Assembly (NCBI GenBank): GCA_965246785.1
Contig: CBDFFM010000006.1
Span: 261,278 to 325,277, forward strand
Source of the DNA: UBA1952 sp965246785
GTDB taxonomy: Bacteria; Bacteroidota; Bacteroidia; Chitinophagales; Chitinophagaceae
Direction of reading: 5' to 3'
Length of the DNA: 64,000 bases
Part shown: in pieces, positions 8,778 through 17,083 of the stretch
Numbering within the stretch: position 1 is the first letter of the stretch
How the letters are laid out: every line of letters begins with the position of its first letter
Program-made: the position numbers and the translations under genes
Notes under the pieces: model-generated
What the model was told of the DNA's origin: nothing
What the model saw: the letters and a program-made list of their open reading frames with translations, nothing else
Databases searched by the model: none

Positions 8778-9296
8778 ATGAAAATGCTTCTTCTCGCAAT
8801 TGCGCTGTTTGCTACAGTCACGCTCCACGCACAAACCGGCCTCACGCCGCTTCAATTCAATGATAAGCTGACGGCAATCACGGACAGCCTCTATACGCGC
8901 GGTCAGGCATGGGCGCAACAATTCAATGCGGCTTACAAAAGCAAAGACTTTAAATCGCTTACTCCTTATCGGGAAGGAATGACGCGGTTCATTAATACCA
9001 GCATTTCACGGGTAAGCGCGATGAAGGATGTAGCCAATTCTAAGCCTTTACGCACGGCAATGCTTGGTTTTCTCCGCTATGAGCTGCGACTTGTTACGGA
9101 TGGCTTTCAGCCGATGGAACAGCTTACCGCTGCTTCCCCGGCTGAGGATGTCCAACGCGCATACAATAATCTGAAGACTTTTTCTGCCAGCGAAAACGAC
9201 CAGTTGGCTAAAGTAGCTACTGCACAGGAGGCTTATGCAAGTGAAAATGGCTTCCGCATAGAGACGGAGGAGGAGGCGAAAGCACCTAAGAAATAG
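8778..9296 (+). CDS. Exported protein of unknown function
   Basis: A 172-residue product with a clear signal peptide (MKMLLLAIALFATVTLHAQ, cleavage after HAQ). The mature part is helical and polar and includes SKDFKSLTPYREGMTRFINTS and QLTAASPAEDVQRAYNNLKTF; the tail is acidic then basic (EEEAKAPKK). There are no cysteines or recognised catalytic motifs. It resembles small Bacteroidota periplasmic proteins of about 150-190 residues, but I do not recognise the family. A TATATTTC box (8754-8761, one mismatch to TAnnTTTG) sits 17 bases upstream. smc follows 60 bases later on the same strand. Confidence 0.8.
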   Translation: MKMLLLAIALFATVTLHAQTGLTPLQFNDKLTAITDSLYTRGQAWAQQFNAAYKSKDFKSLTPYREGMTRFINTSISRVSAMKDVANSKPLRTAMLGFLRYELRLVTDGFQPMEQLTAASPAEDVQRAYNNLKTFSASENDQLAKVATAQEAYASENGFRIETEEEAKAPKK

Positions 9297-9355
9297 GCTG
9301 GCGACGAATGATTAAATTCGCCGTTTCTATCGTCTCCCAACTTACATAGCCTCCC

Positions 9356-12300
9356 TTGCGTTTACGTTCCCTTGATATCAAAGGCTTCAAATCCTTTGCC
9401 GATAAGACCCAAATACTTCTTGACCATCCCATCACCGGCATTGTTGGCCCAAATGGCTGCGGCAAGAGCAATATCGTAGATGCAATCCGTTGGGTTATCG
9501 GCGAGCACAAAATCAAGAACCTCCGCTCCGACAATCTGGAAGACCTCATTTTTAATGGCTCCAGAACCCGTTCGGCGAGCGGCATGGCGGAAGTCTCACT
9601 GACATTTGAGAATACGCGAAACCTGCTGCCGACTGAGTTCACGACCGTTACCATCACCCGTAAATTCTACAAGAATGGTGAGAGTGAATATCGCCTGAAT
9701 GATGTAGCCTGCCGCCTTAAAGACATCCACAATCTATTTCTGGATACGGGTGTCTCCAATGATTCTTACGCCATCATTGAGCTTGGCATGGTGGACGACA
9801 TCATCAAGGACAAAGAAGGCAGCCGCCGCCGCATGCTGGAGCAGGCCGCCGGTATTTCCATCTATAAAACGCGTAAGAAAGAAGCGAAGCAAAAGCTGGA
9901 AGCAACAGAGGCGGATATTTCGCGAATTGAAGATTTGCTTTTTGAAATAGCTGCCAATCTGCGTACGCTGGAAAGCCAGGCGAAGAAAGCCGAGCGTTAC
10001 TTCCAGATTCGCGGCGAGTACAAGGAAGTAAGTATTGAGCTGGCCAAGGCAAGCTTAGAGCAATTCAACGAGCAATACAAAAGCCTTAATGAGCAGGAAC
10101 GCAAAGAGGTAGATAGAAAAGCGGAGCTGGAAGCCATCGTTGCGACCGGCGAGGCCGCCATTGAAAAAGACAAAACCGCCCTCATCACCCACGAGCAGGA
10201 ACTGAACGGCCTCCAAAAAGCATTCAACGAACTTCTCAACCGCGTCCGCCAACTGGAAGGTGACAAGCGTCTGGCAGCGCAACGTCTGGAGCACTTGCGC
10301 GAGCGTGAAAAATCACTGAGCGAAACCATTTCCGGCGCGGGTCAGCAGCTTGGCAAGCTGGAAGAAAGCATCGCCTTTGCCGGACAACAGATTGCTTCAG
10401 AAACTTCTGCCTTAGAAGAAGTGCGCACAACGCTGGAAGCTCTGCGCAAAGACGTGGACGAAAGCCGTGGCGCCTACGATGCCGCCAAGCAAAGCCTTGA
10501 TGCTACCCGCGCCCGCGTGCAGTCGGCCCAACGGCGCCAGTTTGACGCAGAAAAGAAAGTAGCCGTCGCCGACACATCGGTGATGAACCTGCAGCGCAGC
10601 ATTCAGCATTTGCAGGAAGAAGCTGCCGGCCGCGCTACGCAGATTGAGAACATTCAAAAAGAACGCGTAGTGGCAGAAGGCACGCTGGAAGCAAAACAAG
10701 AATCCCTGCAAGCCCTGCTCACGCGCCAAGAAGAAGTAAAAGGCCGCATCCTGCAAGGGCAGGAAGAGTTGGAAGGGCTACGCGCTTATCTGGTGGAAGA
10801 AAACCGCATGCTGGACGCCCGCAAGAATGAGCATGACCTTCTGAAAAGCCTCGTGGATTCATTGGAAGGCTATCCCGATAGCATCAAATTCCTGAAGCGC
10901 AACAAAGAATGGGGCAGCAACGCGCCGCTGCTGAGTGACGTGTTCGTGGTAAAGCCTGAATACCGCGTGGCGATTGAAAGTGTGTTGGAGCAATACCTGA
11001 ATTACTTTGTTGTAGAAAATATAGGAGAGGCTGCGGCGGCGATTCATCTGCTGGAAAGCGGCAAGAAGGGAAAGGCAAATTTTCTATTGCTGGATAAGGT
11101 TGCCGCTCAGCCACGTAGGAACGCGCCGCGGCGCGTTCCAATGGAAGCAGACGCTATTCCGGCATTAGACGCAATAGAAGTAGAAGAGAAGTTCCGTCCG
11201 CTTGCGGAGCACCTTTTGGGTAATGTATTCATCTATGAAAACCTATCGGAGGGTACGCAAAGCCCCGACGGCGAAATGCTTGTGGATAAAACCGGCCGTT
11301 ACAAGACCGACAGCCTGACGGTGTCAGGCGGCTCGGTCGGTTCTTTTGAAGGCAATAAGATTGGCCGCGCGAAAAATCTGGAACGCCTCGCAGCCGAGAT
11401 TGCTACGCTTACAGAAACGACTACGGCATTGCGCAAGCAAATCTCCGAGACACAATCTAAGCTCGCAGGCTTCAATGCTGAGCTTGCTGATAGAACTATT
11501 GAAGCAACGCGTCAGGAGATTAATCGCTTGCAGAACAGCATCACTAACTTCGGCAACCGCATTGAAACCTACGAAGGCGCGAATACAACCGGTAAGCGCC
11601 GCATGGAAGAGCTGCAGGGCCAATTAGCGCAGACCCAGGAAAGCATTTCCGGAACGCGACAGGAACTTAAAGCCGTAGAAGGCGAGATGCAGGAAATTGC
11701 GGCAGCGGTGGCGGAAGCCGAGACCGCATTCGCGGACGTGGAAAGGCGATTTAACGCCGCCACGCAGCAGTACAATGCACAGAATCTCCAATACACCCGC
11801 CAGCAAAGCAAACTGGAAAGTCTAAAGGGCGAGTTGCAATTCCGCAGCAACCAGCTAAGCGATACGCGGCAGCAGATTGAGGGGGCAAAGCATTCGCTTA
11901 CCGCCGCAAAGGAGCACATTACGGAAACAGAAGCCCAGCTTCATGCAGGCGACGAAGAATTGTACAAGCTGCTTTCCAGAAAGGAAGCCGACGAGCGCGC
12001 GCTGAATGAGAAAGACCGCGCTTACTACGAATTGCGCAATGCAGTTAGCGCCGCTGAAAGCGCCCTTTCGCAAAAGCGCCGCGAGAAGGAAAGTGCTGAT
12101 ACATTGCTCTCCGGCATTAAAGACAAGCTGGGCGAAATGAAGCTGCAGCTTGCGGGCATGAAGGAGCGCCTGCATGTAGAGTTCAAAGTGTCGCTGGATG
12201 AAATATTAGACCAGCCGCGCAACGGGGAGCAAACGGTTGAAGAGCTAACTGCGGATTCAGACCGCATGAAGAAGCGCTTGGAAAGCATGGGCGAAGTCAA

Positions 12301-12892
12301 CCCGACGGCCATTGAAGCCTTCACAGAAGTAAAAGCCCGCCACGACTTTATCGTAGAGCAAAAGACAGACCTCGTAAACGCAAAAGACTCCCTGCTGGCA
12401 ACGATTGAGGAAGTAGAAAGCACTGCCAACGCGCGCTTCAAGGAAACCTTTGAAGCTGTCCGCGAAAACTTCGTGCAAGTATTCAAAGCCCTCTTCACTG
12501 CTGAGGATTCTGCTGACCTGCGCCTCACTGACCCGGATAACATCGCCGAAAGCGGCATTGAAATCTACGCGCAGCCGAAGGGCAAAAAGCCGTCCACGCT
12601 CACGCAGCTCAGCGGCGGCGAAAAGACACTAACCTCAACGGCATTCCTATTCGCGATTTACCTCATCAAGCCCGCGCCCTTCTGTATTCTGGACGAAGTG
12701 GATGCGCCTCTGGATGATGCCAACGTGGGCAAGTTCACCAATATGATTCGCAAGTTCTCTGACAACTCACAGTTCATTATTGTGACGCACAACAAGCAAA
12801 CGATGGCGGCTGTGGATGTGATTTACGGTGTTACGATGCAGGAGCCGGGTGTGAGTAAATTGGTGCCGGTGGATTTTAGGAGTTTGAATTAA
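9356..12892 (+). CDS. smc: Chromosome segregation protein SMC
   Basis: Condensin ATPase that organises and segregates the chromosome, normally with ScpA and ScpB (not in the window). The 1178 residues fit the family. Walker A is GPNGCGKS at 31-38. Two long coiled-coil arms (about 170-500 and 680-1000) flank a hinge beginning around EGYPDSIKFLKRNKEWG and running to about 640. The ABC signature LSGGEKTLTS is near 1086 and Walker B CILDEVDAPLDD near 1109. The start is TTG 9356, giving RLRSLDIKGFKSFADKT, the standard SMC N-terminus; no nearby ATG fits. It converges with the following lipoprotein gene with no spacer. Confidence 0.95.
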   Translation: MRLRSLDIKGFKSFADKTQILLDHPITGIVGPNGCGKSNIVDAIRWVIGEHKIKNLRSDNLEDLIFNGSRTRSASGMAEVSLTFENTRNLLPTEFTTVTITRKFYKNGESEYRLNDVACRLKDIHNLFLDTGVSNDSYAIIELGMVDDIIKDKEGSRRRMLEQAAGISIYKTRKKEAKQKLEATEADISRIEDLLFEIAANLRTLESQAKKAERYFQIRGEYKEVSIELAKASLEQFNEQYKSLNEQERKEVDRKAELEAIVATGEAAIEKDKTALITHEQELNGLQKAFNELLNRVRQLEGDKRLAAQRLEHLREREKSLSETISGAGQQLGKLEESIAFAGQQIASETSALEEVRTTLEALRKDVDESRGAYDAAKQSLDATRARVQSAQRRQFDAEKKVAVADTSVMNLQRSIQHLQEEAAGRATQIENIQKERVVAEGTLEAKQESLQALLTRQEEVKGRILQGQEELEGLRAYLVEENRMLDARKNEHDLLKSLVDSLEGYPDSIKFLKRNKEWGSNAPLLSDVFVVKPEYRVAIESVLEQYLNYFVVENIGEAAAAIHLLESGKKGKANFLLLDKVAAQPRRNAPRRVPMEADAIPALDAIEVEEKFRPLAEHLLGNVFIYENLSEGTQSPDGEMLVDKTGRYKTDSLTVSGGSVGSFEGNKIGRAKNLERLAAEIATLTETTTALRKQISETQSKLAGFNAELADRTIEATRQEINRLQNSITNFGNRIETYEGANTTGKRRMEELQGQLAQTQESISGTRQELKAVEGEMQEIAAAVAEAETAFADVERRFNAATQQYNAQNLQYTRQQSKLESLKGELQFRSNQLSDTRQQIEGAKHSLTAAKEHITETEAQLHAGDEELYKLLSRKEADERALNEKDRAYYELRNAVSAAESALSQKRREKESADTLLSGIKDKLGEMKLQLAGMKERLHVEFKVSLDEILDQPRNGEQTVEELTADSDRMKKRLESMGEVNPTAIEAFTEVKARHDFIVEQKTDLVNAKDSLLATIEEVESTANARFKETFEAVRENFVQVFKALFTAEDSADLRLTDPDNIAESGIEIYAQPKGKKPSTLTQLSGGEKTLTSTAFLFAIYLIKPAPFCILDEVDAPLDDANVGKFTNMIRKFSDNSQFIIVTHNKQTMAAVDVIYGVTMQEPGVSKLVPVDFRSLN

Positions 12893-13687
12893 TCACTCTG
12901 TCCAGTTAACCTTCTTTTTCACAAAACGCAACTCATAGCCCGCTCCAATACTGAATAGCACACCCGGCGAGAACTTCGTGTCGCGCACATCAACATCACT
13001 TGAGCTTGGCGTAATCGTTTGCAGTTGGAGGTTCGCATACAACCGCCCGTAGGCTACACGATTTGTCAGGCAAGGCTCCAGTGCGAACAGCCACTTATCT
13101 GTGTACCGCTTGTTGATGATATAAACCGGATTATTTGGGTCAATAGTGGCTGCCTTGTCAATCGTCCGATAGACATACTCATTAAAATGCAGTGCTGACA
13201 TGCGTGCCGAAAGTCCAAAGCTGTAATGAATACGGTAGAACTTCATCTCGCCCACAAAGCCGAGCGCAGGCTGTACGTAATATCGCTGATACAGCGAGCG
13301 CACTTCATAGTCGCGTTCTTTGGGACTGAATATAGAGATGTCATTAGAGCCGGGATAGACGATATTGGTATTGTAGCCAAAGCCGCCAAAAACTTCTCCG
13401 CGCCAGCGGCCTTGCCAGGCCGAGTAGCCAAGCGCCGCGTCATAGACCGTTATCCCCGAGCCAAAAATGAGATTGGTGGCCAATGAAATATGCCGGGCGG
13501 GGTGCAACGCTGCCTGCAACTCTATGTGATTACTGCTTAGATAAAGGTTGGCGCGCAGCTCCTTCGCACTGTCAAAAAGCGGTGAGTTCTGTGAGATCGG
13601 GATATAGACAGATCGCAGCGCACAGCCACATAGCAGGCAGCATGCCGCTATCATTCCGGTTCCGGCTTTTGGAAAGCGCATCCGCAT
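12893..13687 (-). CDS. Putative outer-membrane lipoprotein, beta-rich
   Basis: About 264 residues from ATG 13687 (MRMRFPKAG). A lipoprotein signal ends at a lipobox LLCGC. The mature protein has many aromatic, alternating beta-strand segments (VFGGFGYNTNIVYPG, LYQRYYVQPALGFVG, YGRLYANLQLQTI) and a last strand GAGYELRFVKKKVNW, resembling an outer-membrane beta-barrel or surface protein. The open frame extends to 13732, but that adds residues in front of the signal peptide. No family is recognised. It ends exactly where smc ends (convergent). A TATCTTTC box lies just upstream of the start. Confidence 0.75.
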   Translation of the reverse strand: MRMRFPKAGTGMIAACCLLCGCALRSVYIPISQNSPLFDSAKELRANLYLSSNHIELQAALHPARHISLATNLIFGSGITVYDAALGYSAWQGRWRGEVFGGFGYNTNIVYPGSNDISIFSPKERDYEVRSLYQRYYVQPALGFVGEMKFYRIHYSFGLSARMSALHFNEYVYRTIDKAATIDPNNPVYIINKRYTDKWLFALEPCLTNRVAYGRLYANLQLQTITPSSSDVDVRDTKFSPGVLFSIGAGYELRFVKKKVNWTE

Positions 13688-13756
13688 CGCCGCGAAAGAT
13701 AATACACGCGATCCACCCACTTGCGACGGCACAATTTTTCATCCCGAAATAATATC

Positions 13757-14173
13757 ATGGAATCCGCCAACGAAAAATTCAACCGCTCTACGTACAACCG
13801 TCCCGAAGGCACCCGCACCTTAGACGCGCCCATCCTGCGCATCAACCTACCGGACTACATCCGTCAAATCCGCACCGAAGCGGCCTGGGAGAATGGTGAC
13901 CGTAATGCAATAACTGTATTGCACAGCGCGCACATGCGGATTGTACTGGTAGCATTAAAAGAAGGCGCAGAAATGTCCCGCCACGCGATTGACGGTGCGC
14001 TTTCTATTCAGGTATTTACTGGCCGCCTTTGGGTGGAAACGGACGCCCAAAGCTTTTCTATTGACGACGAAGAAATTGCGGCCCTCCAGCCCGGCCTGCA
14101 GCATTACATCTTTGCTGAGCGGGAAACGCTGCTGCTGCTTACCCTTGCGGGAAATCACGAAGGCGAATTCTAA
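13757..14173 (+). CDS. Cupin-like domain protein
   Basis: A 138-residue cytoplasmic protein. The second half follows the cupin_2 pattern of two short beta motifs: RIVLVALKEGAEMSRHAIDGALSIQVFTGRLWVE, then LQPGLQHYIFAERETLLLLTLAG. Residues that could bind metal are few (His in SRHAID and LQHYIF), so enzymatic activity is uncertain. ATG 13757 is chosen over 13721 because MESANEKFNRSTYNRPEGTR looks like a natural N-terminus and the longer frame overlaps the divergent lipoprotein's leader. Its 3' end overlaps the convergent J-domain gene by four bases. Confidence 0.75.
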   Translation: MESANEKFNRSTYNRPEGTRTLDAPILRINLPDYIRQIRTEAAWENGDRNAITVLHSAHMRIVLVALKEGAEMSRHAIDGALSIQVFTGRLWVETDAQSFSIDDEEIAALQPGLQHYIFAERETLLLLTLAGNHEGEF

Positions 14174-14814
14174 CGGCGCTGCAAAGCCCAGATGACTGCG
14201 CAAATTATCAGCGCGAACAACACAACAATTACAGGCCGGTAACGATTCCAACGGGCTTCCACTTCACGCGCTTTTGTCCATGCGCCGACGCGTGTTTGCA
14301 GCTCGCCATTTTCCCCGGCAAGTTGCAGCAGCCGGGCGTCTGTCCCGCGCAGGTATCCCGGCGCAATGCCTTGCAAGCTCGGAAGCAACTCGTCCAGGAT
14401 AGCGCTGTGCAATTGGGGGGCTTCCCGTAAAATACTCAGATGCTCATCGCTTAATAGCGCTGACACATATTCGCTAAGCGCGGCGTGATTCATTCTGTAA
14501 GTATCAACTGCGGCCATGTGCTGCCGCAATTTTTTAGCCTCGCCAAGTATCCATTGCGGAGAGATGATGATGCGGCCCCGCCGCTGATACAATCCCCGCA
14601 GCCAGCATTCCTCATCATAGCGCGTGCGCTTGGCCGGATGCGAGAGCACTTCATAGGCTTCCTGAAGCTCCCTGAAATGCGCTTCGGCAAATGGATTATC
14701 GGGCGCTTTATCGGGATGATGCTTTTTCGCCGCTGCGCGGAATGCCGTCTTTATCTCATCCGCCGTAGCGTCGCGCGGCACGCCGAGGATGGCGTAATAG
14801 TTCTTCAAATTCAA
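14170..14814 (-). CDS. J-domain protein with C-terminal membrane anchor
   Basis: A 214-residue protein. The N-terminal J domain (residues 4-68: YYAILGVPRDATADEIKTAF, the HPD motif in KKHHPDKAP, and FRELQEAYEVLSHPAKRTRYD) would stimulate an Hsp70 ATPase. A helical middle region contains SEYVSALLSDEHLSILREAP. A single membrane helix near the end (about 193-210, VIVVLFALIICAVIWAL) is followed by QRR. It lacks the Gly/Phe and zinc domains of DnaJ. The only start giving this N-terminus is TTG 14814, which lies inside an inverted repeat. A tail-anchored J protein could recruit DnaK to the membrane; that is inference. Confidence 0.8.
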   Translation of the reverse strand: MNLKNYYAILGVPRDATADEIKTAFRAAAKKHHPDKAPDNPFAEAHFRELQEAYEVLSHPAKRTRYDEECWLRGLYQRRGRIIISPQWILGEAKKLRQHMAAVDTYRMNHAALSEYVSALLSDEHLSILREAPQLHSAILDELLPSLQGIAPGYLRGTDARLLQLAGENGELQTRVGAWTKAREVEARWNRYRPVIVVLFALIICAVIWALQRR

Positions 14815-14887
14815 AATGCAAAAGGACGGAAACGAACAGCACTATAAAGGCTCAAAATAAGTCCACCTTTTTGCATTTTGAATTTTG
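14806..14887. repeat. Inverted repeat spanning the start of the J-domain gene
   Basis: The left arm 14806-14825 reads CAAATTCAAAATGCAAAAGG. The right arm 14866-14887 carries its near-perfect complement beginning CCTTTTTGCATTTTGAATTT. The 40-base centre includes no gene. The left arm covers the TTG start of the J-domain gene, so a transcript from upstream would fold the start into a stem. It may also serve as the terminator of the 64-codon gene. Confidence 0.7.
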
Positions 14888-14896
14888 CATTTCCCT

Positions 14897-15091
14897 TTAG
14901 CTCGCGCCGCCGTCGCCTGCGCTTCCACCGCCGCTGCCGGAACCAAAGTCCATAACGGACTTATCTTCCAATTCTTCCAGCGGCTCATCCTCGCCGGTGT
15001 CTAAGTTGTGGGTCACTTTCCCTTTGGTGCTTTCTGCATTGGCGGGCAATTGTTCGTCGCGATTTTGCGCGCTGCTTTGATTGTCGTTCAT
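14897..15091 (-). CDS. Small acidic protein of unknown function
   Basis: A 64-residue, strongly acidic, probably disordered protein. It contains THNLDTGEDEPLEELEDKSV and ends in a Gly/Ser/Asp-rich tail (MDFGSGSGGGSAGDGGAS). There is no signal peptide, cysteine or catalytic motif. ATG 15091 is the only start. Short acidic proteins of this kind occur next to other uncharacterised genes in Bacteroidota, but no function is known to me. Reality of the gene rests on codon-like composition and the clean start. Confidence 0.55.
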   Translation of the reverse strand: MNDNQSSAQNRDEQLPANAESTKGKVTHNLDTGEDEPLEELEDKSVMDFGSGSGGGSAGDGGAS

Positions 15092-15187
15092 GGTAGGATG
15101 CTGTTTGTTTTACGGGCTGTGGCAATAAAAGCGCGCCGCCAATAGGGGCACAGATTTTTGTGCAATGCTTTTTGTAAAAACAACCGC

Positions 15188-15610
15188 ATGTATCGCAAAG
15201 TCATTCCCAACATCCACAACGTATCCCTGGATGCGCTTCTTGAACATCTTAAAGACAGCTACCCGCAGGCGGAAATCAAGAAGCCGTGGATAGGCCCGAA
15301 GGTGATTAAAATCAAGGAGGCGAATTACGTTTTGCAAGTGATCATCTCACGCGGCAAGCTGATGGCCGACTTCCAGCCGCCGATACTTTGGTCGCTACTG
15401 GGCATGTTTGGTATTGCGGCCGTATTCAGCTTTGTGCTGACGCTATTGCTTCACACGCCGGTTATTTCTATCGGTGGCGCCATTCCTTTCCTTATTGGGT
15501 TCCTTATCGTGAAGGCTATTTTCCGCAACCAGCGCCGCGCGGACATTGACCGCTTTTATGCGGATGTGGAGTGGGCTGCGGCGGGGCCGGAGGTCGGACG
15601 GATTTTTTAA
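15188..15610 (+). CDS. Small two-helix membrane protein
   Basis: A 140-residue protein. The N-terminal soluble part (1-65, MYRKVIPNIHNVSLDALLEH then SYPQAEIKKPWIGPKVIKIK) is followed by two membrane helices (about 75-98 and 100-118: LWSLLGMFGIAAVFSFVLTLLL and ISIGGAIPFLIGFLIVKAIF). A basic segment (RNQRRADIDRFYADVEW) ends the protein. ATG 15188 is preferred to the frame opening at 15158. The family is not recognised. It is divergent from the small acidic gene and convergent with the next gene. Confidence 0.75.
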   Translation: MYRKVIPNIHNVSLDALLEHLKDSYPQAEIKKPWIGPKVIKIKEANYVLQVIISRGKLMADFQPPILWSLLGMFGIAAVFSFVLTLLLHTPVISIGGAIPFLIGFLIVKAIFRNQRRADIDRFYADVEWAAAGPEVGRIF

Positions 15611-15622
15611 GAAGCACGGCCC

Positions 15623-16000
15623 TTACTCGCCTTTCTTAGCGGCTTTTTTAGGTGCGCCCTTCTTATACTCGCTCTTCTTTTTGTAGCCCAAGCTCGCATA
15701 CTCGTCGCTGCTGGAGCCGTATTGACCCATCACCTGCTCGGTGGCGGTAAGGCTGAAGTTGTAGGCGGCCCATTCCGATTTCGCGGCGGCATCGCGGGCT
15801 TTGTCCAACGCGTTTTGCGCAGCCAACTCCGCATCCTGCGCGTCTTTCAAAGATTTTTGGATGGCCTTCGTCTGGTCAGGGCCATAATCCTTGCGCGAGG
15901 GATTATAATCCTTGAGCTGTGTGATGGCAGTAAGTGCATTGGTTGTTTTGGCAAGCCTTGCCGGAGAAAGGCGCTTCGCCTGCGTGTCTTTTACGGGCAT
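15623..16000 (-). CDS. Small helical protein of unknown function
   Basis: A 125-residue soluble protein starting MPVKDTQAKRLSPARLAKTT at ATG 16000. The central part is helical and Ala/Lys-rich (IQKSLKDAQDAELAAQNALD). A Tyr-rich segment ESYGSSSDEYASLGY-like leads into a lysine-rich tail KKGAPKKAAKKGE. The basic tail is reminiscent of nucleic-acid-binding proteins, but no domain is identified. It converges with the membrane-protein gene, with 12 bases between the stops. Confidence 0.65.
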   Translation of the reverse strand: MPVKDTQAKRLSPARLAKTTNALTAITQLKDYNPSRKDYGPDQTKAIQKSLKDAQDAELAAQNALDKARDAAAKSEWAAYNFSLTATEQVMGQYGSSSDEYASLGYKKKSEYKKGAPKKAAKKGE

Positions 16001-16309
16001 ATACAATGTTTTTTAGTTGGGCTAATGTACTGCGTCGCCGGGAAAAACGGCAATGCTTACCACAAAATCTTTGTCGCCATCAGGCTGAGCTTCGTCGCTG
16101 TTACATAACAAAAATACGATGTGAAGCGACGAGAATGCGATTAAAAGAACCACCTTGTCGTCCAAAGGCGACGATGGTGGGATGAATAGCGATGACTCGT
16201 CGCTTTTAGGCGACAAAGCTGCGGCTAAGGACGACAACTGGTAGCCTTTCTATTCTGTAGGTGCGCTAATTACTCCTCTAACAGATTGTTCACTTCCGAA
16301 GTTCAGCGC
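16001..16309. other. Intergenic stretch with scattered GTCGC/GCGAC motifs
   Basis: There is no convincing gene in these 309 bases. About nine copies of GTCG or CGAC cores, many as GTCGCC, GCGACG or CGTCGCT, occur on both strands between 16030 and 16235. This creates several short inverted pairs, for example CGTCGCTT and AGGCGACAAAG around 16197-16215. No T-run terminator was recognised. Confidence 0.45.
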
Positions 16310-17083
16310 TTAATATTTGATGATGCGCCGTAAAAGCGTTGCGCCATCCGCACTTTGGATGCGCAATATATAAGCGCCGGCAGGCAACTGCCGCAAGGGG
16401 ATTTCTTCTTTATAGCCAGAGATGTTGTACCGCGCTAAAATTTGTCCGATTGAGTTACTGACGATAGCGACGGTGCCTGCCGCGCCAGCTATCGTGAGCT
16501 TTTCATGAAATGGATTGGGGTAAACGGCAATCTGCGGCATTGGGCTGCCCACGACTATACCCAATGCACCAGCTATATGCATCAAATAATCGGCAATGGC
16601 GGAGGCGGCAAAGCGCCCGCTGCATGCTTCTACTACCGAATCATTCATGACAATCGCGTACGGCTTGCCGCAAGTGCTTTGGGAATATCCGATTGTATCG
16701 CCGTAAATGGTGCCGTAGCCAATATAGCGATGCAGCACAATAAACATTGTGTCTGTTCGTCGCTGGTAGAAATAGTTTATGTTCAGGTCGCAGTCGGTGC
16801 CTAAAGGAAAATAGTTGAAGGTGTCCTTCACGGGCCTGCCATAGAACTGGCGCAGCAGCTTCATCTTAGACACGCCGTGGCTGCCCGGGATTGTATCCAG
16901 CACCACAGCCTTTACGATGACTATGTTTTCCTGCATGTCCACAGGATTATTCTGGTAGTTGGAATAAACCGCAGCCACATGGCTCTTGAAATCGCATATG
17001 TAGGCACAGGCGCAACCCCAAGCGCTTATGCGAAGCAGCAGAAGCAGGGCGGTAATGAAGCAGGTGGAAAGTATGCGTGTCAT
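16310..17083 (-). CDS. Exported protein with T9SS type A sorting domain
   Basis: A 257-residue protein with a signal peptide (about 1-25, MTRILSTCFITALLLLLRIS) and a Cys-rich N-terminal part (WGCACAYICDFKSHVAAVYS). The last about 75 residues form a Por-secretion C-terminal domain: IAVYPNPFHEKLTIAGAAGT through LPAGAYILRIQSADG, ending RRIIKY. The YPNP motif and the PAGxYxLRI segment mark type IX secretion and surface attachment. The middle domain is unknown; conserved cysteines suggest disulfides. ATG 17083 overlaps the stop of the upstream beta-propeller gene by four bases, so the two are one operon. Confidence 0.8.
   Translation of the reverse strand: MTRILSTCFITALLLLLRISAWGCACAYICDFKSHVAAVYSNYQNNPVDMQENIVIVKAVVLDTIPGSHGVSKMKLLRQFYGRPVKDTFNYFPLGTDCDLNINYFYQRRTDTMFIVLHRYIGYGTIYGDTIGYSQSTCGKPYAIVMNDSVVEACSGRFAASAIADYLMHIAGALGIVVGSPMPQIAVYPNPFHEKLTIAGAAGTVAIVSNSIGQILARYNISGYKEEIPLRQLPAGAYILRIQSADGATLLRRIIKY

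Noticed and set aside
16022..16237. 71-codon minus-strand frame in the GTCGC-rich gap
   Set aside because: It starts at TTG, contains no recognisable segment and its reading depends on the GTCGC words; treated as non-coding.
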